Assembly: GCF_003952385.1 (NCBI RefSeq)
Contig: NZ_CP034444.1
Coordinates: 4,588,001-4,652,000, forward strand
Direction of reading: 5' to 3'
Origin: Mesorhizobium sp. M1D.F.Ca.ET.043.01.1.1
GTDB lineage: Bacteria > Pseudomonadota > Alphaproteobacteria > Rhizobiales > Rhizobiaceae
Length of the DNA stretch: 64,000 nucleotides
The notes beneath the pieces are model-generated. The model was given only the letters and a program-made list of their open reading frames with translations, searched no databases and was not told the origin of the DNA. Below are positions 8,161 to 16,173 of this stretch, piece by piece; the stretch's first letter is position 1; each line of letters opens with the position of its first letter. A program made the translations under genes and the position numbers.

Positions 8161-10110
8161 TCAGCCAGCCTTGTTCACGCGCATATACCAGTCGACCAGC
8201 CGGCGCACCTGCCGCTGGGTATAGCCGCGCTCCACCATCCGCTCCACGAATTCGTTGTGCCGTTTCTCCGTAACACTGTCCTGCTTGGAGCCGAAGCTGA
8301 TCACCGGCAGCAGATCCTCGACCTGGCCGAACATGCGCTTCTCGATGACCTCGCGAAGCTTCTCATAACTCGTCCAGGACGGGTTGCGGCCATGATTGCG
8401 CGCCCGGGCGCGCAAGGTGAATTTGACCACTTCGTTGCGGAAATCCTTGGGATTGGCGATGCCGGCCGGTTTTTCGACCTGCGACAATTCCTTGTCCAGG
8501 ACCTCACGGTTGAGGATCTGGCCGGTATCGGGGTCCTTGTAGTCCTGGTCCTCGATCCAGGCATCGGCGTAGGCGATGTAGCGATCGAAAAGGTTCTGGC
8601 CGTATTCGCTGTACGATTCCAGATAGGCCTTCTGGATCTCGTGGCCGATGAACTCGGCGTAGCGCGTTGCAAGTTCCGATTTGATAAACTCGAGGTACGC
8701 GGCTTCCGTTTCCTTGGGGAATTGCTCGCGCTTGATGGCCTCCTCGAGGATGTACATCAGGTGCACCGGATCGGCGGCGACCTCCTTGGTGTCGTAGTTG
8801 AAAGTCTGCGACAGGATCTTGAAGGCGAAACGCGTGCTGACCCCGGTCATGCCTTCGTCGACGCCCGCGGCATCGCGATACTCCTGGACCGATTTCGCCT
8901 TCGGGTCGATTTCCTTGAGGTTCTCGCCGTCATAGGCACGCATCTTGGTGTAGAGCGGCGAATTCTCGTGCTCGGCAAGGCGGGTCGAGACCGTAAAACG
9001 GCTGAGAATGTCCAGCACCTCGGGGGCGCAGGGACTGTTCGCCAGATCGCTCTCGCGCAGAAGTTTTTCGTAGATCTGCCTTTCCTCGGTGATGCGAAGG
9101 CAATAGGGGACCTTGACCACGAGGATGCGGTCGAGGAAGGCCTCGTTGTTCTTGTTGTTCTTGAATTGCTGCCATTCCGATTCGTTGGAATGGGCAACGA
9201 CGATGCCCTGATAGGGGAAGGCGCCGAAATTCTCGGTGCCGTTGTAGCTGCCCTCCTGGGTTGCCGTCAGCAACGGGTGCAGGACCTTGATGGGCGCCTT
9301 GAACATTTCGACGAATTCGAGCAGGCCCTGGGTGGTCCGGTTCAAGCCGCCGCTGTAGGAATAGGCATCCGGATCGGATTGGCTGAAATTTTCCAATTGC
9401 CTGATGTCGACCTTGCCGACCAGGGCCGAGACGTCCTGGTTGTTCTCGTCGCCGGGCTCGGTCTTGGCGATGGCGATCTGGCGCAGACGCGACGGCGACA
9501 GCTTGACCACGCTGAATTTGGAAATATCGCCCGACAGTTCGTCGAGCCGTTTGGCCGCCCAGGGCGAGATGAGTCCGTTCAGGCGACGGCGGGCTATCCC
9601 GTATTTGTCTTCCAGCAGATCGCCCATCCGATCGGGGTGGAACAGGCCGAGCGGCGATTCGAAAATCGGGCTGATCTGATTGCCGACCTTCAGCGTGTAG
9701 ATCGGGCGCTGCTCCATGAGCTTCTTCAGCCGTTCGGCAAGCGAGGACTTGCCTCCGCCGACCGGCCCGAGCAAATAGAGGATCTGCTTGCGCTCCTCGA
9801 GACCCTGCGAGGCATAGCGGAAATATCCGGCAATGCGCTCGATCGTATCCTCCATGCCGTAGAAATCGGAGAAGGAGGGGTACACCTTGATGGTGCGGTT
9901 CGAGAAGATGCGCCCGAGCCGCTCATCCTTGCTGGTGTCGACCAGGTTCGGCTCGCCTATTGCCTCGACCATCCGCTCAGGCGCGGAGGCATACATGGAT
10001 TTGTCCTCGCGGCAGGCTAGCAGATATTGCTGAAGGCTGATCTCTTCCTGGGCTGCGTTGGCGTAAATCTCCGAAAACAGATCGAAGACGTCGGATTGGT
10101 TCTCTCGCAT
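8161..10110 (-). CDS. prkA: PrkA/YeaG family serine protein kinase
   Basis: A 649-residue AAA+-like protein of the PrkA family. It has an N-terminal ATPase-type domain with the Walker A motif GPVGGGKS at residues 115-122, and a C-terminal PrkA domain. B. subtilis PrkA and E. coli YeaG are reported to phosphorylate protein on Ser, and E. coli YeaG autophosphorylates. Some recent work treats PrkA as an AAA+ protease, so the activity is open. This is the first gene of the prkA-DUF444-spoVR set. A candidate EcfG-type promoter lies 60-90 bp upstream, which would place the set in the general stress response. ATG 10110 gives the normal family length and start. Confidence 0.93.
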   Translation of the reverse strand: MRENQSDVFDLFSEIYANAAQEEISLQQYLLACREDKSMYASAPERMVEAIGEPNLVDTSKDERLGRIFSNRTIKVYPSFSDFYGMEDTIERIAGYFRYASQGLEERKQILYLLGPVGGGKSSLAERLKKLMEQRPIYTLKVGNQISPIFESPLGLFHPDRMGDLLEDKYGIARRRLNGLISPWAAKRLDELSGDISKFSVVKLSPSRLRQIAIAKTEPGDENNQDVSALVGKVDIRQLENFSQSDPDAYSYSGGLNRTTQGLLEFVEMFKAPIKVLHPLLTATQEGSYNGTENFGAFPYQGIVVAHSNESEWQQFKNNKNNEAFLDRILVVKVPYCLRITEERQIYEKLLRESDLANSPCAPEVLDILSRFTVSTRLAEHENSPLYTKMRAYDGENLKEIDPKAKSVQEYRDAAGVDEGMTGVSTRFAFKILSQTFNYDTKEVAADPVHLMYILEEAIKREQFPKETEAAYLEFIKSELATRYAEFIGHEIQKAYLESYSEYGQNLFDRYIAYADAWIEDQDYKDPDTGQILNREVLDKELSQVEKPAGIANPKDFRNEVVKFTLRARARNHGRNPSWTSYEKLREVIEKRMFGQVEDLLPVISFGSKQDSVTEKRHNEFVERMVERGYTQRQVRRLVDWYMRVNKAG

Positions 10111-10171
10111 GATATTCTGCCCTCAGAGCCGCTCTGGCTTCCAGTCGGCCAAGTCGGCTCGTCTCGTATTC

Positions 10172-10196
10172 AACTGCCGGAAAGCATTGTGGTTCC
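10172..10196 (-). promoter_or_regulatory. candidate EcfG (general stress sigma) promoter of the prkA operon
   Basis: On the minus strand the sequence GGAAC (10196-10192) is followed by 18 bases and then TT (10173-10172). This fits the GGAAC-N18/19-TT pattern reported for RpoE2/EcfG promoters in rhizobia. Transcription would start roughly 55 bases before the prkA ATG. The rest of 10111-10329 shows no other feature. Confidence 0.5.
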
Positions 10197-10329
10197 CTCA
10201 CATGAAGGAGAGCGTCTGCAATCGGGCATCGACGTCTCAAAGCACCCGACTCAGACGGAATGCTCACCTATGTTATTAAGGTGGTGATAGCCGGGAGAGC
10301 TTCAAGGAGAATCTTGGTTTTTCCCCCGC

Positions 10330-10695
10330 TTACATGTCGTGGTCGGGAACATAGAGGCAGAATGAGTGCTGAGAGTTCGAGTCGCCGCCGGGCTTGCACT
10401 CGTGAAAGAACTCGTCACGCGAGCGCTTGATCCGACTGTCGGAGTAGGGAATGAGCTCTCCCGTGGAGAGCTGGTATCCATATTTCGTTTCCTTCACATC
10501 GGCCATGGGTGCCTGATAGCAGTCCATTCCCGAGCAGCATGAGCTGTCATACTGCCAGCCCTTGGGCGCCTGATGGGCGGCGGCCGGAGCCGAAAGGAAG
10601 GCCGCCAGCGCAATTGCCGGGAACAGGCGCAGAGACTGCAAACGGCCTGAGCACCCGTTGGCACGCGCGGCTGAAGCTCGATAAGTCTTCGTCAT
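10330..10695 (-). CDS. small secreted Cys-containing protein, function unknown
   Basis: The 121-residue product has a long N-terminal region ending in a hydrophobic signal sequence (about residues 24-40, cleavage likely after AAAHQ). The mature part carries five cysteines: SSCCSGMDC, HECKPG and FCLYVPDHD. The doublet and spacing suggest disulfides in the periplasm. An internal start would shorten the N-region. I do not recognise the family, although short proteins with SSCC-G-DC are, as I recall, common in Rhizobiales. Its base composition is visibly less G+C-rich than its neighbours. Confidence 0.65.
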   Translation of the reverse strand: MTKTYRASAARANGCSGRLQSLRLFPAIALAAFLSAPAAAHQAPKGWQYDSSCCSGMDCYQAPMADVKETKYGYQLSTGELIPYSDSRIKRSRDEFFHECKPGGDSNSQHSFCLYVPDHDM

Positions 10696-11025
10696 TGGGT
10701 GGTCACCCTTCGGAGGCGCCGGCCGATGGCATCGGCTCTCCGGTCAGACTAGCAATCCGCCCGGCATGGACGAGGGCTTCCTCCAGGGCCGGGCCTTCAA
10801 TCAAACTACCAGCCCGGGGAAATGTTCCATGGTCCTCCTCACGCGGCAGCGTTGCGCGCCGGCGCATCTGAAGGCGCGAAAGAGGGTTGCCGGCTCGCCG
10901 TTGGCGAGCCAACTGCGCAGCCGGTGAACAATCCTTAACTGGACGTCTGCCGCGCTCGCATGCACTCTTTGCGGAAGGCGGTCGGGGCGGAAGGGCGGTC
11001 GCGCAGGGGGCGGCAGGAGATGATC
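10696..11025. other. 330-bp region without a supported gene
   Basis: The stretch lies between the divergent secreted-protein gene and the esterase gene and must hold both promoters. A 69-codon minus-strand frame (10703-10912) is Arg/Gly/Pro-rich with no family resemblance. A short inverted repeat (GGCTCGCC-gttg-GGCGAGCC, 10890-10910) is the only structure I see. Confidence 0.5.
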
Positions 11026-11838
11026 ATGATCGATCGGCGGCGTTTCGTCGTTGCGTCCGTTGCCGCGCTGCTGCCGACGGCTGCGTCATCGGCCTGGCGG
11101 CCGCGCCAGCCGGCGCCGCGGACACTCGACTACGGACCGGCCAAGCTCGATATCTATGCGCGCGAGGGCGCCAAGAGCGATCCGGTCGTCTTCTTCATCC
11201 ATGGCGGCGCCTGGCGGTTCGGCAACCGCGGCAATGTCAATGCCAAGCCGGGCTTCCTGCTCGCCAATGGCTTCGTGTTCGTCTCGATCGACTACCGCAT
11301 GCTGCCCGCGGCCGACGTCGCCACCCAGGCGAGCGACGTCGAGAAGGCTTACCGCTATGTGCGGGCCAATATCGCCCAATATGGCGGCGATCCCGACCGT
11401 ATCGTGGTGATGGGCCACTCGGCCGGTTGCCATCTCGCGGCGCTGACGGGTTTTCGCGGCGGCTTGCCCGGTGTTGCCGCGCTGGTGCTCGACGATACCG
11501 AGGCCTATGACATCGAGGCCCTGGCCAAGGCGCAGGGCGGCAGGCTGCGTCCGGTCTACGCGCAAGCCTTTTCCGATCCCAGCCAGTGGCGGGCGCTGTC
11601 GCCCGCGACCTATATCGGGGCGGCCAGGCATCCGCCCGTGTTCGTCGCCTATTCGAACACGCCGATCCGCGCGGCCGCGGCCCGCGATCTCGCGGACCGG
11701 CTGCGGGCAGGGGGAACCAAGGTCACGCTGTTCGACGGCAGCGCCTATTCGCACATGGCGATCAACCGCCGCTTCGGCGAGGACGGCGACGCGTTGACCG
11801 CAGCGGTCATGGCTTTCCTGAAGGCGACGGTCGCCTGA
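11026..11838 (+). CDS. alpha/beta-hydrolase fold esterase (HSL-like), probably exported
   Basis: A carboxylesterase-type alpha/beta hydrolase of 270 residues. The oxyanion-hole motif HGGAW, the nucleophile elbow GHSAG and the C-terminal catalytic His (SAYSHMAINR) are all present; an Asp is expected in GGTKVTLFDGS or nearby. The N-terminus (MIDRRRFVVASVAALLPTA) looks like a signal sequence with a Tat-like RRR-F start. I chose ATG 11026 because GGAG at 11016-11019 stands 6 bases before it; ATG 11020 and 10960 are also in frame. The substrate is unknown. Family members such as kynurenine formamidase or BD-FAE are similar, but nothing here settles that. The ThDP enzyme gene follows 96 bp downstream on the same strand. 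Confidence 0.85.
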   Translation: MIDRRRFVVASVAALLPTAASSAWRPRQPAPRTLDYGPAKLDIYAREGAKSDPVVFFIHGGAWRFGNRGNVNAKPGFLLANGFVFVSIDYRMLPAADVATQASDVEKAYRYVRANIAQYGGDPDRIVVMGHSAGCHLAALTGFRGGLPGVAALVLDDTEAYDIEALAKAQGGRLRPVYAQAFSDPSQWRALSPATYIGAARHPPVFVAYSNTPIRAAAARDLADRLRAGGTKVTLFDGSAYSHMAINRRFGEDGDALTAAVMAFLKATVA

Positions 11839-11934
11839 TTGCCGGCTGGATCACGGCAAAGTCGGGGCCGGACATTGCGGCGCGGACACTTATCGGGTCA
11901 ATTGTCCGGGGGCCACCGGACAAGAGGGAACGCG

Positions 11935-13488
11935 ATGAATGGCGCGGACGTGCTTTGCGACGTGCTGCTGGCGAATGACGTGAACGTCTGCTTCGCCAAT
12001 CCCGGTACCTCGGAAATGCATTTCGTCGCCGCGCTGGACCGCAAGCCGGAAATGCGCTGCGTGCTCGGCCTTTTCGAGGGCGTGGTGACCGGTGCCGCCG
12101 ACGGCTACGCAAGAATGACCGACCGGCCGGCCGCAACGCTGCTCCACACCGGCCCCGGACTGGCCAATGGCCTCGCCAACATCCACAACGCCCGGCGCGC
12201 CCGCGTGCCGATGATCAACATCGTCGGCGACCACGCCTCCTACCATCTGCCGCTCGACGCGCCGCTCACCAGCGACATCGAAAGCCTGGCGGCGCCGATG
12301 TCGAACTGGGTCCGCCGCATCTCGGGTCCGGCCGACGTCGCGCCGTCCGCGCAAGCAGCCGTCCGCGCATCGCTGACGCCTCCCGGCATCGCGACGCTGA
12401 TCCTGCCGGCGGACGGCGCATGGGGCGGTGCCGGCCCCGTGCCATCGGCCAGGGCGGCGCCCGTGCCGCCACCCGCGGTCGACATGGATGTCGTGCGCAA
12501 GATCGCCGAGGCCGTTCGCGCCTCACATGGTCGTGTCGGCATGGTCCTGCGCGGGCGCGCTGCGCGCCAGCGTGCTTTGGAAATCGCCGGCCGGATAGCG
12601 GCCGCCTTGGATGTCCGGCTGTTCAGCGAGGTTCTGGTGGCCCGGATGCAGCGCGGCCGCGGGCGCGTCGCGCCGACCCGCATTCCATACCCGATCGACG
12701 CGGCAAGAGCGCTCCTTGCCGATATCGACGTGCTGATCCTCGTCGGCGCGAAGGAACCGGTGGCGTTCTTTGCCTATCCGGGCAAGCCGGGCCGGCTCGT
12801 ACGCGAAGGCTGTGAAGTGATGACGCTGGCCGAGCATGGCGAAGACCTTGAGGCCGCGCTTGCGGCGCTTGGCGATGAGCTCGGCATCAAGCCGTTACAG
12901 CCGGTGTCCGTCGCCACGGCATTTCCCGACGAGCCGAGCCCGCGCGGCACGCTGACCGACGATGCGGTGGCAGTTTCGGTCGCGCGGAAACTTCCCGAGA
13001 ATGCGATCGTCTGCGACGAGGCCGTCACCTCCGCGCGGCGCTATTTTGCGCTCTCGGCTTTCGCCGCGCCGCACGATTACATGATGGGCACGGGCGGGTC
13101 GATCGGCGGCGGCATTCCGATGGCGACCGGTGCCGCAATCGCCTGTCCCGGCCGCAAGGTGATCAACCTGGAGGCGGACGGCAGCGGCATGTACACGGTG
13201 CAGGGGTTGTGGACCCAGGCGCGGGAAAGGCTCGACGTTGTGACGATCGTCTTTTCCAACCGGACCTATGCCATCCTGCACGGCGAAATGCGCAATGTCG
13301 GGGTGAACGCGATCGGCGAGAATGCCAGGCGCATGCTCGATCTCGATCAGCCGGCGCTGGACTGGGTCTCGCTGGCAAACGGCATGGGGGTGGAAGCGGC
13401 CCGTGCCGACACATGCGAGCGCTTCGAGGCGCTGCTCGACAGCGCGCTTTCGCGCCCGGGGCCGTTCCTCATCGAAGCGTTGGTCTAA
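11935..13488 (+). CDS. thiamine-diphosphate-dependent enzyme, acetolactate synthase large-subunit-like
   Basis: A 517-residue ThDP enzyme with the three-domain plan of acetolactate synthase and benzoylformate decarboxylase. The N-terminal Pyr domain has FANPGTSEMHF and the cofactor-activating Glu in LFEGVVTGAADGYARM. The C-terminal PP domain shows the ThDP/Mg motif in altered form: ADGSGMYT, with the usual NN replaced by SN in FSNRTYAIL. No small regulatory subunit gene is adjacent, and the sequence lacks the usual extended IlvB N-terminus. So I doubt a role in branched-chain synthesis; a decarboxylase or carboligase on another 2-oxo acid is as likely. ATG 11935 follows AGAGGGA. A longer reading from 11839 has no protein-like sequence. 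Confidence 0.85.
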   Translation: MNGADVLCDVLLANDVNVCFANPGTSEMHFVAALDRKPEMRCVLGLFEGVVTGAADGYARMTDRPAATLLHTGPGLANGLANIHNARRARVPMINIVGDHASYHLPLDAPLTSDIESLAAPMSNWVRRISGPADVAPSAQAAVRASLTPPGIATLILPADGAWGGAGPVPSARAAPVPPPAVDMDVVRKIAEAVRASHGRVGMVLRGRAARQRALEIAGRIAAALDVRLFSEVLVARMQRGRGRVAPTRIPYPIDAARALLADIDVLILVGAKEPVAFFAYPGKPGRLVREGCEVMTLAEHGEDLEAALAALGDELGIKPLQPVSVATAFPDEPSPRGTLTDDAVAVSVARKLPENAIVCDEAVTSARRYFALSAFAAPHDYMMGTGGSIGGGIPMATGAAIACPGRKVINLEADGSGMYTVQGLWTQARERLDVVTIVFSNRTYAILHGEMRNVGVNAIGENARRMLDLDQPALDWVSLANGMGVEAARADTCERFEALLDSALSRPGPFLIEALV

Positions 13489-13512
13489 GCGGGTCCTGGG
13501 AGCCCGCGGTAC

Positions 13513-13815
13513 CTACCAGCGCGTCTTTTCGCCGGGCGCGGCCGGCTCGATCGCCAGCGCGTGCACGCCGGCCTTCAGTTCGTCGGCAAGCAGCTGGTTG
13601 ACGGCGCGGTGGCGGTCGATGCGGCTCATGCCGGCAAAATCCGGCGAGACGATGCGGACACGGAAATGCGTCTCGCCGGTGCCGTCGAAGGTAGCCTCGT
13701 GACCGTGCTCGACATGATGATGGCCGGCGTGAAGGTGGCTTTCGTTGATGACGGCGAGCCTTTCGGGCGAAAATGCCGCCTTCAGCTTGTTTTCCATCGT
13801 CGACTGTATGGACAT
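13513..13815 (-). CDS. BolA family protein
   Basis: A 100-residue BolA-type protein (MSIQSTMENKLKAAFSPERL). BolA proteins pair with monothiol glutaredoxins through a [2Fe-2S] cluster and act in iron or redox sensing; some bind DNA. The conserved core is present: INESHLHAGHHH (cluster-ligand histidines), GETHFRVRIVSPDF and RIDRHRAVNQLLADEL with the helix-turn-helix-like segment. The start is ATG 13815; an upstream read-through from 14559 overlaps the J-domain gene on the other strand and is not real. The J-domain gene starts 136 bp away, divergently. Confidence 0.93.
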   Translation of the reverse strand: MSIQSTMENKLKAAFSPERLAVINESHLHAGHHHVEHGHEATFDGTGETHFRVRIVSPDFAGMSRIDRHRAVNQLLADELKAGVHALAIEPAAPGEKTRW

Positions 13816-13950
13816 CGGGCTTCCCTTCACCACATCTGCGGCGCCGCCGCAAAATCTGCACTTTCGACCGCTTTTAAGCCGTGATTCAGCGGTTAGGGCG
13901 ATCATCGGCGAAATGTCAATTCTTGTTTCGCACCAGCGAACAGCCCATAA

Positions 13951-14574
13951 ATGGGTGAGATGAAACCGTATCCCAAATATTTCGAGAAAATCCGCATCCG
14001 GCCGGAGAAGGACGCGGAGCTGAAGTCGCGCGCCCCGATCTGCCAGTGGGACGGTTGCAGCGAGGCCGGCACCCATCGCGCGCCGGTCGGGCGCCTGAAG
14101 GAGGGCGAATATTTCCGCTTCTGCTTCGAGCACGTGCGCGAATACAACAAGAGCTTCAACTATTTCTCGGGCGTGTCGGACAGCGAGATCGCTCGCTTCC
14201 AGAAGGAGGCGCTGACCGGCCACCGGCCGACCTGGCGCATGGGCGCAAATGGCGGCGGGATGCGTTCGGCGCCCGATTTCGCGCAGCAGCGTTCGGGGCG
14301 CGCCGGCTACTACAACCGCATGCGCGACCCCTTCAACCTGTTCGGCGGCGGAACGCGGGAGGTGCGCGAGCGCAAGGCAAAGCCGCTTGAGGCCAAGGCG
14401 CTGGAAACGCTTGGCCTTGATACAAAGGCGACTGGCAAGGACATCAAGGCGCGCTATAAGGAACTCGTTAAGCGCCACCATCCCGATGCGAATGGCGGCG
14501 ACAGGGGTTCGGAAGACCGGTTCCGCGATGTGCTGCAGGCCTATCGCGTGCTCAAACAAGCAGGATTGTGCTGA
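13951..14574 (+). CDS. J-domain protein with N-terminal Cys/His cluster
   Basis: A 207-residue protein with a C-terminal J domain (about residues 148-205, HPD at 177-179) that would stimulate DnaK ATPase. There is no G/F-rich region or DnaJ zinc domain. The N-terminal half has a possible zinc site: C31-x4-C36, H42, C58-x2-H61 (PICQWDGCSEAGTH and RFCFEHV). I recall this type beside cobS in many Rhizobiales, but its client is unknown. A second ATG lies at 13960. The gene ends about 120 bp before cobS on the same strand, so a shared transcript is possible. Confidence 0.88.
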   Translation: MGEMKPYPKYFEKIRIRPEKDAELKSRAPICQWDGCSEAGTHRAPVGRLKEGEYFRFCFEHVREYNKSFNYFSGVSDSEIARFQKEALTGHRPTWRMGANGGGMRSAPDFAQQRSGRAGYYNRMRDPFNLFGGGTREVRERKAKPLEAKALETLGLDTKATGKDIKARYKELVKRHHPDANGGDRGSEDRFRDVLQAYRVLKQAGLC

Positions 14575-14697
14575 GCGGCCCTACGGTCCGTGTCGTTTTC
14601 CAACTTTCATAAGCTTGGAAAAGGCTCTAAGACCGCCCCCGAACAAAATCGATTGCCGGCGAAACGCGGCGTTTCGCCCGTGGAGACGTTGATAGTG

Positions 14698-15684
14698 ATG
14701 AACAAGGTCGATCGCGACATCGCCAACCTGCCCGACACGACCGTGTCGGTGAGGGAGAAATTCGGCTTCGACTCCAGGATGGTGGTACCCGCCTATTCGG
14801 CAGCGACCGAACATGTGCCCGACATCGATCCGGACTATCTCTTCGACAAGGCGACGACATTGGCGATCCTGGCCGGCTTCGCCTACAACCGCCGCGTCAT
14901 GGTGTCTGGCTATCACGGCACCGGCAAGTCGACGCATATCGAGCAGGTCGCCGCGCGCCTCAACTGGCCCTGCGTGCGCGTCAACCTCGACAGCCATGTC
15001 AGCCGCATCGACCTCGTCGGCAAGGACGCCATCGTCGTCAAAGAAGGCCTGCAGATCACCGAATTCCGCGACGGCATCCTGCCCTGGGCATATCAGCACA
15101 ATGTGGCGCTCTGCTTCGACGAATATGACGCCGGCCGCCCGGATGTGATGTTCGTCATCCAGCGCGTCCTGGAATCGTCGGGCCGGCTGACGCTGCTCGA
15201 CCAGAGCCGGGTCATCCGCCCGCACCCGGCCTTCCGGCTGTTCGCCACCGCCAACACGGTCGGCCTCGGCGACACCACCGGCCTCTATCACGGCACGCAG
15301 CAGATCAACCAGGCGCAGATGGACCGCTGGTCGATCGTGACCACGCTCAACTACCTGCCGCATGACAACGAGGTCTCGATCGTTCTGGCCAAGGCCAAGC
15401 ACTATCGCGACAGCAAGGGCAAAGAGATCGTCAACAAGATGGTGCGCGTCGCCGACATGACGCGCTCGGCCTTCATCAACGGCGATCTGTCGACCGTGAT
15501 GAGCCCGCGCACCGTCATCACCTGGGCCGAGAATGCCGAGATATTCGGCGATATCGGCATGGCGTTCCGGCTGACCTTCCTGAACAAGTGCGACGAGCTG
15601 GAGCGTTCGGTGGTGGCCGAATTCTACCAGCGCGCCTTCGGCGAGGATCTGCCGGAGAGCGCCGCCAACGTGGTGCTGGGGTAG
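14698..15684 (+). CDS. cobS: cobaltochelatase subunit CobS
   Basis: The AAA+ ATPase subunit of the aerobic cobaltochelatase CobNST, which inserts Co2+ into hydrogenobyrinic acid a,c-diamide for cobalamin. It has 328 residues, the usual length, from ATG 14698 ([18 protein letters not shown]). An upstream ATG at 14590 would add 36 atypical residues. Walker A is GYHGTGKS (71-78), Walker B is LCFDEYD (about 137-144), and a sensor 1-like FATANTVG follows. cobT is the expected next gene, but a 156-codon ORF lies between. cobN is not in the window. Confidence 0.96.
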   Translation: MNKVDRDIANLPDTTVSVREKFGFDSRMVVPAYSAATEHVPDIDPDYLFDKATTLAILAGFAYNRRVMVSGYHGTGKSTHIEQVAARLNWPCVRVNLDSHVSRIDLVGKDAIVVKEGLQITEFRDGILPWAYQHNVALCFDEYDAGRPDVMFVIQRVLESSGRLTLLDQSRVIRPHPAFRLFATANTVGLGDTTGLYHGTQQINQAQMDRWSIVTTLNYLPHDNEVSIVLAKAKHYRDSKGKEIVNKMVRVADMTRSAFINGDLSTVMSPRTVITWAENAEIFGDIGMAFRLTFLNKCDELERSVVAEFYQRAFGEDLPESAANVVLG

Positions 15685-15693
15685 GCGGAGCCC

Positions 15694-16164
15694 ATGCAAG
15701 CAGCCCTGCGGACATTCCTGTGGGGTTTGCTGATTTTTTGCTTATCTGTCTGTCAGGTAGCTATGGCTCAGACCAATCCGTTCAAACCCGGACAGATTTG
15801 GACTTACCGCGGGGCGGTACCTGATTCATCTCGGGTGATCGTCGGTGCGGTTGACAGCTTCGATGGCAACCACCAGGCCATCGTGTCGATCTCTGTTACA
15901 GACGCGCCGATACCGACCGGTGAAAAACAACTGCAGACCGTTCCTCATATGCCTATTTCGGCTGACGCTCTGAGAGGAAGTGTCCTTGAACTTGAAGGGG
16001 TCGGTCCGGTCCCAGGTGGTTTTGAAAATGGGTACCGTCAGTGGCGACAGGCTTATGACTCCGGAAAAGGGGGCTATTTCACAATTTCGGTGAAGGAAAT
16101 TGTCGGAATTCTCCGTGCTCAGTTTGGCCAGCCGACACCAATCCAACAGCCGGAAGTAAAATAG
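15694..16164 (+). CDS. secreted protein of unknown function inserted between cobS and cobT
   Basis: A 156-residue product starts with a signal peptide (MQAALRTFLWGLLIFCLSVC, cleavage likely after QVAMAQ). The mature part begins NPFKPGQIWTYRG and contains SSRVIVGAVDSFDG and QAIVSISVTDAPIP, with Pro/Gly turns and no cysteine. This looks like a small beta-rich periplasmic protein. No family is recognised. The stretch is clearly lower in G+C than cobS and cobT on either side, which suggests a later arrival. It starts 9 bp after cobS and ends 9 bp before cobT, so it would be co-transcribed with both. A role in cobalt insertion is not implied. Confidence 0.75.
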   Translation: MQAALRTFLWGLLIFCLSVCQVAMAQTNPFKPGQIWTYRGAVPDSSRVIVGAVDSFDGNHQAIVSISVTDAPIPTGEKQLQTVPHMPISADALRGSVLELEGVGPVPGGFENGYRQWRQAYDSGKGGYFTISVKEIVGILRAQFGQPTPIQQPEVK

Positions 16165-16173
16165 AGACGCATT

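Noticed and set aside
7477..10020. 847-codon open frame on the plus strand, antisense to prkA and the DUF444 gene
   Set aside because: High-G+C shadow. The product has long Arg/Leu/Gly-rich stretches without family motifs, while the minus-strand genes match known families along their length.
10703..10912. 69-codon minus-strand frame before the secreted-protein gene
   Set aside because: Composition and lack of any family pattern; possible leader at best, no support.
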